Part shown: piece by piece, positions 30,859 to 39,567 of the stretch | How the letters are laid out: each line of letters begins with the position of its first letter | How positions within the stretch are numbered: the first letter of the stretch is position 1 | DNA from: Cupriavidus pauculus | GTDB taxonomy: Bacteria > Pseudomonadota > Gammaproteobacteria > Burkholderiales > Burkholderiaceae | Direction: 5' to 3' | DNA: 64,000 nucleotides | Assembly: GCF_022179805.1 (NCBI RefSeq) | Contig: NZ_BPUO01000011.1 | Coordinates: 62,001 to 126,000, forward strand | Made by a program: the position numbers and the translations under genes | Notes under the pieces: generated by a model | Seen by the model: the letters and a program-made list of their open reading frames with translations, nothing else | What the model was told of the DNA's origin: nothing | Database searches by the model: none

Positions 30859-31446
30859 ATGCGTGTTGCAGAGGTCACCCGCAATACCTCGGAAACGCAG
30901 ATCCGCGTTTCGCTGAACCTTGATGGCACCGGCCGCCAGAAGCTGGCTTCCGGCGTGCCGTTCCTCGACCACATGCTGGACCAGATTGCCCGGCATGGCA
31001 TGTTCGACCTCGAGGTCGAGGCCACGGGCGACATCCATATCGACGACCACCATACGGTGGAGGACGTCGGCATTACGCTGGGCCAGGCCGTGGCGCGCGC
31101 CATCGGCGACAAGAAGGGCATCACCCGCTACGGGCACAGCTATGTGCCGCTGGACGAATGCCTGTCGCGCGTGGTGATCGACTTCTCGGGCCGCCCGGGC
31201 CTGGAATTCCACGTGCCGTTCACGCGCGCCCGGGTGGGCAGCTTCGACGTCGACCTGACGATCGAGTTCTTCCGCGGCTTTGTGAACCATGCCGGCGTGA
31301 CGCTCCACATTGATAACCTGCGTGGCATCAATGCGCACCATCAATGCGAAACGGTGTTCAAGGCGTTTGGCCGGGCACTGCGCATGGCGGTGGAGTTGGA
31401 CCCGCGCGCGGGCAATCAGATTCCATCGACCAAGGGCACGCTCTGA
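30859..31446 (+). CDS. hisB: Imidazoleglycerol-phosphate dehydratase
   Basis: Mn-dependent dehydratase of step seven in histidine synthesis. The 195-aa protein is the monofunctional form, with the repeated metal-binding motifs FLDHMLDQIARHG, DIHIDDHHTVEDVGI, FFRGFVNHAGVTLHI and NAHHQCETVFKAFGRAL. It lacks the histidinol-phosphatase domain found in enterobacterial HisB, so that step needs a separate enzyme not in the window. Confidence 0.97.
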   Translation: MRVAEVTRNTSETQIRVSLNLDGTGRQKLASGVPFLDHMLDQIARHGMFDLEVEATGDIHIDDHHTVEDVGITLGQAVARAIGDKKGITRYGHSYVPLDECLSRVVIDFSGRPGLEFHVPFTRARVGSFDVDLTIEFFRGFVNHAGVTLHIDNLRGINAHHQCETVFKAFGRALRMAVELDPRAGNQIPSTKGTL

Positions 31447-31547
31447 CCCATACTGTCCACGGCCCTCATCACTGACCTGCGCCCCTAAAAAGCAGGCGTG
31501 CCGGCTGGTTGCGGCGACGCTGAGAACCACCGACATATCCGCATCCG

Positions 31548-32171
31548 ATGGATACGCTCAAGTCTTTTATCTCGCTGCTGGCGCTGATCAACCCGATCGG
31601 GGCGATCCCGTTCTTCATCAGCCTGACCACGCAGCAGACGGAGGCGGAGAAGCTAAAGACGATCAAGACGGCATCGATTGCCGTGGCGATCGTGGTGGGA
31701 TTGTCGGCGTTGCTGGGCCAGCAGATCATTGAGTTCTTCAATATCTCGGTGGCGTCGCTGCAGGTGGGTGGCGGGCTGATCATGATCATGATGGCCATGA
31801 ACATGCTCAATGCCCAGACTGGCCGCACCAAGGCCACGCCGGAGGAAGAGGACGAGGCCGAGGCCAAGACCAGTATCGCGGTGGTGCCGCTGGCGCTGCC
31901 GTTGCTGACCGGGCCGGGATCGATCAGCACGGTGATCGTGTATGCGGGCAAGACGCATCACTGGTACGAACTGCTGATCCTGGTGGGAATTGGCGTCATC
32001 CTGGGGCTGGTGGTGTATGGCACATTCCGTGCGGCGGATCCGATCGCGCGGGTGGTGGGCCGGACCGGGATCAATATCGGTACGCGCCTGATGGGGTTGA
32101 TCCTGTCGGCGCTGGCCGTCGAATTCATTGTGGACGGGCTGAAGACATTGTTGCCTGTTTTGAAATCATGA
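31548..32171 (+). CDS. MarC family integral membrane protein
   Basis: Six-helix inner-membrane protein (UPF0056/MarC); the biochemical function is unknown and the historical link to multiple antibiotic resistance is disputed. The family opening FISLLALINPIGAIPFFISLT is clear, and a second half repeats the topology (AVVPLALPLLTGPGSISTVI). Length 207 aa. It is embedded between hisB and hisH and overlaps hisH by 4 nt (ATGA), so it is probably translated with the histidine genes. Confidence 0.92.
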   Translation: MDTLKSFISLLALINPIGAIPFFISLTTQQTEAEKLKTIKTASIAVAIVVGLSALLGQQIIEFFNISVASLQVGGGLIMIMMAMNMLNAQTGRTKATPEEEDEAEAKTSIAVVPLALPLLTGPGSISTVIVYAGKTHHWYELLILVGIGVILGLVVYGTFRAADPIARVVGRTGINIGTRLMGLILSALAVEFIVDGLKTLLPVLKS

Positions 32172-32821
32172 CTACCATAGCAATTGTGGATTACGGCATG
32201 GGCAACCTGCGCTCGGTGGCGCAGGCCCTGCGTGCGGCGGCCCCGGAAGCGGACGTGCAGGTCGTGGACCGGCCAGAAGCCATTCGCGGCGCGGACCGCG
32301 TGGTGTTGCCGGGCCAGGGTGCGATGCCTGACTGCATGGGTGCCCTGGGGGATTCGGGCCTGCAGCAGGCCGTGCTGGAAGCCGCCGCGTCGAAGCCGAT
32401 GCTGGGCGTGTGCGTTGGCGAACAGATGCTGTTCGACCGTAGCAGCGAAGCTCGGGCGGGCGCAGATAGCACGCCGGCGCTGGGCCTGATGCCCGGCGAG
32501 GTGATTCGGTTTGAACTGGACGGCATGACGCAGCCCGACGGCTCGCGTTTCAAGGTGCCGCAGATGGGATGGAACCGTGTGCGCCAGGCGCTGGCGCATC
32601 CGCTGTGGAACGGCATTCCGGACGACAGCTGGTTCTACTTCGTGCACAGTTACTATGTGCACGCGCGGGACCCGGCCCATATCGCCGGCGAAACGGATTA
32701 CGGCGTCGTGTTTACCAGTGCGGTGGCACGCGATAATATTTTCGCCACGCAGTTCCACCCGGAGAAGAGCGCTGCGATGGGTTTGCAGCTATACCGGAAT
32801 TTCGTGCACTGGAATCCGTAA
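32168..32821 (+). CDS. hisH: Imidazole glycerol phosphate synthase, glutaminase subunit
   Basis: Class I glutamine amidotransferase that supplies ammonia to HisF. The nucleophile is C82 in LGVCVGEQM, with H197 and E199 in QFHPEKSAAMG completing the triad. The N-terminal IAIVDYGMGNLRSVA and PGQGAM blocks are diagnostic. 217 aa. It is separated from hisF by hisA; the two products form the synthase. Confidence 0.96.
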   Translation: MTTIAIVDYGMGNLRSVAQALRAAAPEADVQVVDRPEAIRGADRVVLPGQGAMPDCMGALGDSGLQQAVLEAAASKPMLGVCVGEQMLFDRSSEARAGADSTPALGLMPGEVIRFELDGMTQPDGSRFKVPQMGWNRVRQALAHPLWNGIPDDSWFYFVHSYYVHARDPAHIAGETDYGVVFTSAVARDNIFATQFHPEKSAAMGLQLYRNFVHWNP

Positions 32822-32994
32822 AGCGTCAGAAGCACCTGTTACCAGAAGCGCCACAAGATCAACAGCAATCGCCCGTTCAGAGCCACCGACCCAGACTGCA
32901 TCCATTGCAAAACTGACATGACCTGAATGCCCGCGCAACCGCGCTGGCCTTTGCTGACTATTCCCTTTTACACAACCACCACGCTCGTTACGCT

Positions 32995-33738
32995 ATGTTG
33001 CTCATTCCGGCCATCGACCTGAAGGACGGTCAGTGTGTACGCCTCAAACAAGGCGACATGGACCAGGCCACCGTCTTTTCCGAAGATCCCGCCGCCATGG
33101 CACGTCACTGGGTGAACCAGGGCGCGCGACGCCTGCATCTGGTCGACCTGAACGGCGCTTTTGTTGGCAAGCCCCGCAACGAAGCCGCCATCAAGGCGAT
33201 CATCGCCGAAGTGGGCGACGAAATCCCCGTGCAGCTTGGCGGCGGCATCCGCGACCTGAACACGATCGAGCGCTGGCTCGACGACGGTCTGTCGTACGTG
33301 ATCATCGGCACGGCAGCCGTAAAGAACCCGGGCTTCCTGAAGGACGCCTGCTCGGCGTTCGGCGGCCACATCATCGTCGGGCTCGATGCCAAGGACGGCA
33401 AGGTTGCCACCGATGGCTGGAGCAAGCTGACCGGCCACGAGGTGGCGGACCTGGCACGCAAGTACGAAGACTACGGCGTGGAAGCCATCATCTACACCGA
33501 CATCGGTCGCGACGGCATGCTGCAGGGCATCAACATCGACGCCACGGTCAAGCTGGCCCAGTCGATGTCGATCCCGGTGATCGCCAGCGGCGGGCTGTCG
33601 AACATGGCCGACATCGACCAGCTCTGCGCGGTGGAGCGCGAAGGCGTGGAAGGTGTGATCTGCGGTCGCGCCATCTACTCGGGCGACCTGGTATTCGCGG
33701 ACGCCCAGGCGCACGCGGACAAGCTGGGTGCAGAGTAA
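32995..33738 (+). CDS. hisA: ProFAR isomerase
   Basis: (Beta-alpha)8 barrel enzyme of the fourth histidine step. The 247-aa protein begins MLLIPAIDLKDGQCVRLKQG, with the catalytic Asp in AIDLKDG. The second catalytic Asp is in YTDIGRDGML, and the phosphate-binding loops are QLGGGIRD and ASGGLSNM. A 173-nt spacer separates it from hisH; I see no gene or structured element in that gap. Confidence 0.96.
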   Translation: MLLIPAIDLKDGQCVRLKQGDMDQATVFSEDPAAMARHWVNQGARRLHLVDLNGAFVGKPRNEAAIKAIIAEVGDEIPVQLGGGIRDLNTIERWLDDGLSYVIIGTAAVKNPGFLKDACSAFGGHIIVGLDAKDGKVATDGWSKLTGHEVADLARKYEDYGVEAIIYTDIGRDGMLQGINIDATVKLAQSMSIPVIASGGLSNMADIDQLCAVEREGVEGVICGRAIYSGDLVFADAQAHADKLGAE

Positions 33739-33805
33739 CTAGCCTGTCCGGCAGGACGCCACAACCAGCCGCTGCCCGGGCGGGCGGCGGCAGGCAAGGA
33801 ATCTC

Positions 33806-34576
33806 ATGTTAGCCAAACGTATCATCCCCTGCCTGGACGTGACCAACGGGCGGGTGGTCAAGGGTGTCAACTTCGTCGAACTGCGCGATGCGGGCGACCC
33901 TGTGGAAATCGCGCGCCGCTACGACGACCAAGGCGCCGACGAGATCACATTTCTCGATATCACTGCCACCAGCGACGGCCGCGACCTGATCCTGCACATC
34001 ATCGAGGCCGTGGCTTCGCAGGTGTTCATTCCGCTGACGGTTGGCGGCGGCGTGCGCGCCGTGGAAGACGTGCGGCGCCTGCTCAATGCCGGCGCGGACA
34101 AGATCAGCGTCAATTCGTCGGCCATCGCCAATCCGCAACTGGTTTCCGACGCCACGGGCAAGTACGGCTCGCAGTGCATCGTGGTGGCCATCGATGCCAA
34201 GCGCAGCTCCGCGCCCGGCGAGCCGGCCCGCTGGGAAGTGTTCACCCATGGCGGCCGCAAGGCGACCGGCCTGGATGCCGTGGAATGGGCGCGCGAGATG
34301 GCGCGCCGCGGCGCCGGCGAAATCCTGCTGACAAGCATGGACCGCGATGGCACCAAGAGCGGTTTCGACCTGGAACTGACGCGCGCCGTCAGCGATGCGG
34401 TGCCGGTGCCGGTCATCGCGTCGGGTGGCGTGGGCGGCCTGCAGGACCTGGCCGACGGCATCAAGCTCGGCCGCGCCGATGCGGTGCTGGCTGCCAGCAT
34501 CTTCCACTATGGCCAGCACACGGTTGGCGAAGCAAAGGCATTCATGGCCCGCGAGGGCATTCCCGTCCGGATCTGA
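33806..34576 (+). CDS. hisF: Imidazole glycerol phosphate synthase, cyclase subunit
   Basis: Barrel partner of HisH: uses the delivered ammonia to form imidazole glycerol phosphate and AICAR. Catalytic Asp residues are in IIPCLDVTNGRVVKGV and LLTSMDRDGTKSG, and the phosphate loops are VGGGVRAVEDV and ASGGVGGLQD. 256 aa, a clear paralogue of the preceding hisA. It is 2 nt from hisI. Confidence 0.97.
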   Translation: MLAKRIIPCLDVTNGRVVKGVNFVELRDAGDPVEIARRYDDQGADEITFLDITATSDGRDLILHIIEAVASQVFIPLTVGGGVRAVEDVRRLLNAGADKISVNSSAIANPQLVSDATGKYGSQCIVVAIDAKRSSAPGEPARWEVFTHGGRKATGLDAVEWAREMARRGAGEILLTSMDRDGTKSGFDLELTRAVSDAVPVPVIASGGVGGLQDLADGIKLGRADAVLAASIFHYGQHTVGEAKAFMAREGIPVRI

Positions 34577-34578
34577 TC

Positions 34579-34986
34579 ATGGCAAAGAAGTGGTTGAACA
34601 AGGTGAAGTGGGACGACAACGGCCTGGTGCCGGTGATCGTCCAGGAGACGGGTTCCAATGACGTGCTGATGTTCGCGTTCATGAACCGCGAGGCATTGCA
34701 GCGTACCGTCGAGCTGGGCGAGGCCGTGTTCTGGTCGCGCTCGCGCAAGCGCCTGTGGCACAAGGGCGAGGAATCGGGCCATGTGCAGAAGGTGCACGAA
34801 ATGCGCCTGGACTGCGACGAGGACGTAGTGCTGCTGAAGGTCACCCAGGTGGACAACATCGCCTGCCACACGGGCCGTCATTCCTGCTTCTTCCAGAAGT
34901 TCGAGGGCGATGCCGAAACGGGTGACTGGCAGACCGTCGAGCCGGTGCTCAAGGACCCTTCCACGATCTACGCCGCCAAGCCATGA
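34579..34986 (+). CDS. hisI: Phosphoribosyl-AMP cyclohydrolase
   Basis: Opens the adenine ring of PR-AMP (third step). 135 aa, separate from HisE rather than fused. The metal-binding block RLDCDEDVVLLKVTQVDNIACHTGRHSCFF supplies the family's Asp and Cys ligands, and WSRSRKRLWHKGEESGH the active-site region (each motif quoted in part: DCDEDV, CHTGRHSC, LWHKGE). ATG 34579 follows the hisF stop by 2 nt and the stop overlaps hisE. Confidence 0.94.
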   Translation: MAKKWLNKVKWDDNGLVPVIVQETGSNDVLMFAFMNREALQRTVELGEAVFWSRSRKRLWHKGEESGHVQKVHEMRLDCDEDVVLLKVTQVDNIACHTGRHSCFFQKFEGDAETGDWQTVEPVLKDPSTIYAAKP

Positions 34987-35351
34987 GCCAGCACACCGAA
35001 TCCGCCGACGTGCTGGCCCGCGTGGCTGCCACGCTGGAATCGCGCAAGCCCGAGAACGGCGGAGACCCCGCCCAGTCCTACGTTGCCAAGCTGTTCGGCA
35101 AGGGCGACGACGCCATCCTGAAGAAAATTGGCGAGGAAGCCACCGAGACCGTGATGGCGGCCAAGGACGCCCGCGCGGCTGGCCTGGGCGAAGAGGCCGT
35201 CGGCAAGGTGATCTACGAGGTGGCCGACCTGTGGTTCCATACGATGGTGCTGCTATCGCACATTGGCGCGTCGCCCGCCGACGTGGTCAACGAACTGGCG
35301 CGGCGCGAAGGGTTGTCCGGCCTGGCAGAGAAGGCCAACCGCAAGGAGTAG
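34983..35351 (+). CDS. hisE: Phosphoribosyl-ATP pyrophosphatase
   Basis: Removes pyrophosphate from PR-ATP (second step); all-alpha MazG-like fold. The 122-aa sequence has the family motifs KKIGEEATETVMAAKD and YEVADLWFHTMVLL, whose acidic residues bind Mg. It starts with a 4-nt overlap on hisI and completes the histidine set here; hisZ and the phosphatase are not present. Confidence 0.95.
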   Translation: MSQHTESADVLARVAATLESRKPENGGDPAQSYVAKLFGKGDDAILKKIGEEATETVMAAKDARAAGLGEEAVGKVIYEVADLWFHTMVLLSHIGASPADVVNELARREGLSGLAEKANRKE

Positions 35352-35419
35352 GATTAGGCTAGGGGCCGCCCGGAACAGGTCCGGACGCGGCATGACGCGG
35401 GGCAACGCTGGAGGGCACG

Positions 35420-35812
35420 ATGGCGACGGACTACACCACGCAGGTCACGACAACCGTGGACGCGGACAAGCTCGACGGATTGCGCAAGCTCACGCATATC
35501 CTTTACGCGCTCTATGCGATCCACTGGTTCACGGGCGGCATCACCGCGGTGATCGCGATCATCGTCAATTACGTGAAGCGCGACGATACCCGCGGTACGG
35601 TCTATGCCTCGCACTTCGCATGGCAGATCCGCACGTTCTGGTGGTCGATCGTCTGGTATGTGGCGGGCGGCTTCATGTTCGTGACAGTGTTGCTGTTCCC
35701 GCTGGCAATCGCCGTTTTCTGCGTGTTGTCACTGTGGATACTGTATCGTATCGTCAAAGGCTGGCTGTACCTGAACGACCGCAAGCCGATGTACCCCGAC
35801 GAGTCGTTCTGA
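35420..35812 (+). CDS. DUF4870-like small membrane protein
   Basis: 130-aa protein of unknown function with three predicted membrane segments (about residues 26-50, 72-92 and 94-112) and a conserved polar loop, KRDDTRGTVYASHFAWQIRTF. The start has GGAGGG 8 nt upstream. It lies between hisE and hinT in the same direction, a position I recall as conserved in Burkholderiales. No enzymatic motif is visible. Confidence 0.8.
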   Translation: MATDYTTQVTTTVDADKLDGLRKLTHILYALYAIHWFTGGITAVIAIIVNYVKRDDTRGTVYASHFAWQIRTFWWSIVWYVAGGFMFVTVLLFPLAIAVFCVLSLWILYRIVKGWLYLNDRKPMYPDESF

Positions 35813-35896
35813 CGTCGGGCGCAGAGATACAGATAAAAGTGGCAGCAAGGCGGCGTATTTTTTTGGAATATGCCGACAGGCTGCAACAAGAACTTC

Positions 35897-36253
35897 ATGA
35901 AATCTCAGGACAATTGCATTTTCTGCAAGATCGTTGCCGGTCAGATCCCGTCCCGCAAGGTGTATGAGGACGACGACCTGCTCGCGTTTCACGATCTCCA
36001 TCCCAAAGCACCGGTACACTTTCTGGTTATTCCGAAATCGCACGTCGATTCGCTGGCCGATTGCGGACCCGGCGATGCGGATGTGCTTGCTAGAATGATG
36101 CTCAAGGTGCCAGAACTGGCGCGCCTTGCCGGCTGCAACAACGGGTTCCGCACGGTGATCAACACCGGCACGGACGGCGGACAGGAGGTGTTTCACCTTC
36201 ATCTGCACGTACTGGGCGGCCCGCGCGACCAGTGGAAGTCACCGGCGTTCTGA
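35897..36253 (+). CDS. hinT: HIT-family nucleotide hydrolase HinT
   Basis: Purine nucleoside phosphoramidase of the histidine triad superfamily. The triad is HLHLHVLGG near the C-terminus. The N-terminal CIFCKIVAGQIPS, with its two cysteines, and the HFLVIPKSH block are typical of HinT. I chose ATG 35897 (MKSQDNCIFCK, 118 aa), but ATG 35870 is in frame and adds nine residues. Confidence 0.92.
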   Translation: MKSQDNCIFCKIVAGQIPSRKVYEDDDLLAFHDLHPKAPVHFLVIPKSHVDSLADCGPGDADVLARMMLKVPELARLAGCNNGFRTVINTGTDGGQEVFHLHLHVLGGPRDQWKSPAF

Positions 36254-36417
36254 GCCGAGGGCATCAGGACGGCCTGGGTATGAAAAAGGGGCTGGGACAG
36301 TGATGTCCCGGCCAAATGTTGCGTCGGCCACCGTCTCCCGGCGCAGCCTTTGAAGGACGGAACTACGGGGCAGGGCTATCGGAATGCCGATGCCCGCGGC
36401 TTTATCAGGAGCAAGAA

Positions 36418-36654
36418 ATGGGTTCGTTTAGCATTTGGCACTGGCTGATCGTGCTGGTGATCGTCATGCTCGTCTTCGGTACCAAGAAGCTGCGCAACAT
36501 TGGCCAGGACCTGGGCGGTGCGGTGAAGGGCTTCAAGGACGGCATGAAGGACGCAAACGGCGAGGAAGCCGGCGCCAAGCCGGAGCAAGCCAAGGAGCTG
36601 CGCGACACCACCACGATCGACGTGGAAGCCAAGGAAAAGCAGCGCCAGCAGTAA
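36418..36654 (+). CDS. tatA: Sec-independent translocase subunit TatA
   Basis: Pore-forming subunit of the Tat pathway for folded, often cofactor-containing proteins. 78 aa: a short N-terminal membrane helix (MGSFSIWHWLIVLVIVMLVF), the FGTKKLRN hinge, an amphipathic helix (IGQDLGGAVKGFKDGMKD) and a charged tail. ATG 36418 has AGGAGC upstream. Likely clients in this window are the Rieske protein PetA and the PhoX-like phosphatase. Confidence 0.96.
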   Translation: MGSFSIWHWLIVLVIVMLVFGTKKLRNIGQDLGGAVKGFKDGMKDANGEEAGAKPEQAKELRDTTTIDVEAKEKQRQQ

Positions 36655-36744
36655 TCCGCAGGCTGCTTCTTTCTTGTCAGTCACCCTCCCGGCGGCCGCG
36701 CATGGCGCGGCTTGCCTGTCTCGTGTCTCAGTTCCGGTTTTCGC

Positions 36745-37263
36745 ATGATCGATCTCGGCATTTCCAAGCTGGCACTGATCGGCGCCGTCGCGCTGATCGT
36801 GATCGGCCCCGAGCGTCTGCCGAAGGTGGCGCGCACGGTCGGCGCACTGGTCGGCCGCGCGCAGCGCTATATCAATGACGTGAAGGCCGAAGTCAGCCGC
36901 GAGGTGGAACTCGAGGAACTGCGCAAGATGCGCACGGAATTCGAGAACGCCGCGCGTGACGTCGAGCAGACCATCCACAAGGAAGTCAACGAGCATACCC
37001 AGTCGCTGAACGAAGCACTGGGCGAGCTGGAGACTTCCGGCACGGCCGATGGCGGCACGACTGACGGCAGCACCGGATATGTGCCCAGCTGGAGCAGCGC
37101 GCACAAATCGCACAACGGCCGCAAGAGCTGGCGCGTCAAGCAGGGCGCCCGGCCGATCTGGTTCAAGCGCCAGCAAAATGTTCGCGTGTGGGTGCAGTCC
37201 GGCGCTGCCCGCGTGAAGCGCCACCGCCCGGCCAGCGGCCGCAACCGTTCCTTCTTCGAGTAA
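36745..37263 (+). CDS. tatB: Sec-independent translocase subunit TatB
   Basis: Forms the signal-binding complex with TatC. The 172-aa protein has the single N-terminal helix MIDLGISKLALIGAVALIVI, then GPERLPKVARTVGALVGRA, which separates TatB from TatA. A long charged amphipathic region and a basic C-terminal tail follow. ATG 36745 is chosen because the helix must start at the N-terminus; the frame is open 11 codons further up. Confidence 0.95.
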   Translation: MIDLGISKLALIGAVALIVIGPERLPKVARTVGALVGRAQRYINDVKAEVSREVELEELRKMRTEFENAARDVEQTIHKEVNEHTQSLNEALGELETSGTADGGTTDGSTGYVPSWSSAHKSHNGRKSWRVKQGARPIWFKRQQNVRVWVQSGAARVKRHRPASGRNRSFFE

Positions 37264-37265
37264 GC

Positions 37266-38048
37266 ATGGCGGGCACCCAAGACCCCAACGACGAATCCCA
37301 GCAAGAGACCTTCATTTCCCACCTGATCGAGTTGCGCGAGCGGCTCGTAAAGGCGGTGGCGGGCGTCATCGTCGTATTCCTGTGCCTGGTGTACTGGGCC
37401 GCGGAAATCTTCAACCTGTTTTCCGCGCCGCTGACCGAGGCGCTGCCTAAGGGCGGACGGATGATCGTCACCGATGTCACCGGCTCGTTCTTCGTGCCGA
37501 TGAAGGTGACGATGCTGGTGGCGTTCCTGATCGCGCTGCCGTGGGTGCTCTACCAGGTCTGGCGATTTGTGGCACCGGGCCTGTACCAGCATGAGAAGAA
37601 ACTGATCATGCCGCTCGTGACCAGCAGCTACGTGCTGTTCCTGTGCGGCGTGGCGTTCGCCTACTTCCTGGTGTTCCCGACGGTGTTCCACTTCATGGCG
37701 CATTACAACGCGCCACTCGGCGCGGACATGTCGACCGACATCGACAAATACCTGAGCTTCGCCATGACTACGTTCCTGGCCTTCGGCATCACGTTCGAAG
37801 TGCCGGTGGTGGTGATCGTACTGGTCAGGTTCGGCGTGGTGGAACTCGACAAACTCAAGCAGATCCGCCCCTACGTTATCGTCGGCGCATTCATCATTGC
37901 CGCCGTGGTAACGCCTCCCGACGTTATGTCGCAACTGCTTTTGGCCGTGCCGCTCGTGCTGTTGTACGAACTCGGCCTGCTGATGGCACGTTTTGTGACC
38001 AAGCAGCCACTAGGCACCCCTGCCGAAGGCGAAACCCAGCCCGACTAA
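37266..38048 (+). CDS. tatC: Sec-independent translocase subunit TatC
   Basis: Six-helix membrane protein that recognises the twin-arginine signal. 260 aa with the conserved SHLIELRERLVKAVAG near the N-terminus, the periplasmic loop, and FGITFEVPVVVIVLVRFGVV, whose Glu lies in the membrane. ATG 37266 is 2 nt after the tatB stop. It ends the long plus-strand cluster that starts at mlaF. Confidence 0.97.
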   Translation: MAGTQDPNDESQQETFISHLIELRERLVKAVAGVIVVFLCLVYWAAEIFNLFSAPLTEALPKGGRMIVTDVTGSFFVPMKVTMLVAFLIALPWVLYQVWRFVAPGLYQHEKKLIMPLVTSSYVLFLCGVAFAYFLVFPTVFHFMAHYNAPLGADMSTDIDKYLSFAMTTFLAFGITFEVPVVVIVLVRFGVVELDKLKQIRPYVIVGAFIIAAVVTPPDVMSQLLLAVPLVLLYELGLLMARFVTKQPLGTPAEGETQPD

Positions 38049-38161
38049 GTTCCCAGCTAGTTGTTAACGGCCTGTTTCCCCTGGCGCTGAATGCTGCGTT
38101 TTGCACCAAGTTGGTGAAACTGTTGCAGTTTGCTGTTGCTTCGTCACAACAAGAACCGTCA

Positions 38162-38218
38162 GTAAACCGTGTTTACGGCGAAAAAGACTTCTGACGCGCT
38201 GGGGGGGTGACACATAAT
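38162..38218 (+). promoter_or_regulatory. Candidate porin promoter with upstream inverted repeat
   Basis: GTAAAC-CGT-GTTTAC (38162-38176) is a 6-bp inverted repeat. About 13 bp later TTCTGA (38189-38194) and CATAAT (38213-38218) form a possible -35/-10 pair with 18-bp spacing. The start codon is at 38303, leaving a leader of about 80 nt. Operator function is inference. Confidence 0.45.
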
Positions 38219-38302
38219 ACGACGCAGACGTGAAGGTTAATGCGTCGCCCAAGCACTTGGGCAACCAAGATTTCCCAATCAGTTGACAAGGAAAGTGTCG
38301 AT

Positions 38303-39376
38303 ATGAAGATGAAACTGTTTGCAGCTGCCGTTGCCGCTCTGGCCGCCGGCGGTGCCTATGCCCAGTCGAGCGTGACCCTGTACGGTGTGGTTGACGCCGG
38401 TATCGAATACCAAAACCATCAGCCGGGTGGCGGCCATGACGTCGTTCGCATGACCTCCGGTAACCTGTCGGGCAGCCGTTGGGGCCTGCGCGGCGTGGAA
38501 GACCTGGGCGGTGGCCTGAAGGGCGTCTTCGTGCTGGAAAGCGGTTTCAACGTTGACAACGGCACCACGGGCCAGACCAGCAACAACACGAGCCGTCTGT
38601 TCGGTCGTCAAGCGTACGTCGGTCTGCAAAGCCAGTGGGGCGCGCTGACCCTGGGTCGCCAACAGACCCCGTTCTATGAATTCGGCCTGGCCTTCGATCC
38701 GATGGCCATTTCGACCAAGTACTCGATCACGTCGCAAGATCCGGCTTTCTCGCAACGCGCTGACAACTCGATCAAGTACGTTGGCACGTTCGGTGGCCTG
38801 ACCGCCAATGCCCTGTACAGCTTCGGCTGGGACAACAACGGTGAAGTCGCTGGTACGGCCAAGATCGGTCGCGAGTACAGCGCAAGCCTGACGTACGTCG
38901 GCGGCCCGTTCTCGGTTGGTGCCGTGTATGACGAAACCAACGTTGCTACGTCGGTTGCCACGAAGGACCAGATCCTGCGTCGCGCTTCGGTCGCTGGTAC
39001 GTACGCCTTTGGCCCGGCCAAGGTGTTCGCTGGTTACCGTTGGGGCCACGCTGTCGACACGATTTTCCTGACCACGCCGGCTCCGGGTGGCAAGAACACG
39101 TCGAACCTGTACTGGCTGGGTCTGGGTTACCAACTGACCCCGGCTCTGTCGCTGACGGGCGCAACCTACTACCAAGACTTCCGCAGCAGCGGTCGCGATC
39201 CGTGGACGTTCGTCGCTTCGGCTGACTACGCGTTCTCGAAGCGCACCGACGCTTACCTGACCGTGTCGTACGCCAAGAACAAGGACGACTCGACGATGGG
39301 CGTGGACGGCTTCGGCAAGACCAACGGCACGAACAACCAGTTCGGCGCTGTGGTTGGTGTTCGCCACAAGTTCTAA
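38303..39376 (+). CDS. General Gram-negative porin (trimeric, OmpC-like)
   Basis: Outer-membrane beta-barrel porin of the Burkholderiales type. 357 aa with signal peptide MKMKLFAAAVAALAAGGAYA, mature start QSSVTLYGVVDAG, the loop region NLSGSRWGLRGVEDLGGGLK, and the C-terminal phenylalanine (VGVRHKF) needed for BAM recognition. Codon choice differs from the neighbours (more GGT, GTT, GCT, TCG), as expected for a highly expressed gene. It has its own promoter region and terminator. The transported solutes cannot be predicted. Confidence 0.95.
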   Translation: MKMKLFAAAVAALAAGGAYAQSSVTLYGVVDAGIEYQNHQPGGGHDVVRMTSGNLSGSRWGLRGVEDLGGGLKGVFVLESGFNVDNGTTGQTSNNTSRLFGRQAYVGLQSQWGALTLGRQQTPFYEFGLAFDPMAISTKYSITSQDPAFSQRADNSIKYVGTFGGLTANALYSFGWDNNGEVAGTAKIGREYSASLTYVGGPFSVGAVYDETNVATSVATKDQILRRASVAGTYAFGPAKVFAGYRWGHAVDTIFLTTPAPGGKNTSNLYWLGLGYQLTPALSLTGATYYQDFRSSGRDPWTFVASADYAFSKRTDAYLTVSYAKNKDDSTMGVDGFGKTNGTNNQFGAVVGVRHKF

Positions 39377-39416
39377 TTTGACGCGGGTGTAAGCCCGCAT
39401 CAGATTCGGCTTGATC

Positions 39417-39450
39417 AAAACGCCGGCATCCGAAAGGATGCCGGCGTTTT
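39417..39450 (+). terminator. Terminator of the porin gene
   Basis: AAAACGCCGGCATCC, GAAA loop, GGATGCCGGCGTTTT: a perfect 15-bp stem including the flanking A/T tracts, so it can work in both directions. It lies 40 bp after the porin stop. Confidence 0.93.
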
Positions 39451-39540
39451 GTCTTTTGGCGGCGTAAGGGAGCCTGGACCTCCTCGCTGCTGGAGCACTC
39501 ACTGTCTAATTGACGCCATCCAGCGAACGGGCACCCCCGG

Positions 39541-39567
39541 CCCCTCTCCCGCAACGCGGGAGAGGGG
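39541..39567. repeat. CCCTCTCCC palindromic repeat (copy c)
   Basis: CCCCTCTCCCGC, AAC, GCGGGAGAGGGG: single copy of the dispersed family between two convergent genes. It is followed by CC and a run of nine G (39570-39578), a degenerate form of the tail seen at the other copies. Confidence 0.88.

Noticed and set aside
31548..32171. marC as an antibiotic-resistance gene
   Set aside because: The resistance link of MarC in E. coli was not confirmed, and nothing in the context supports it.
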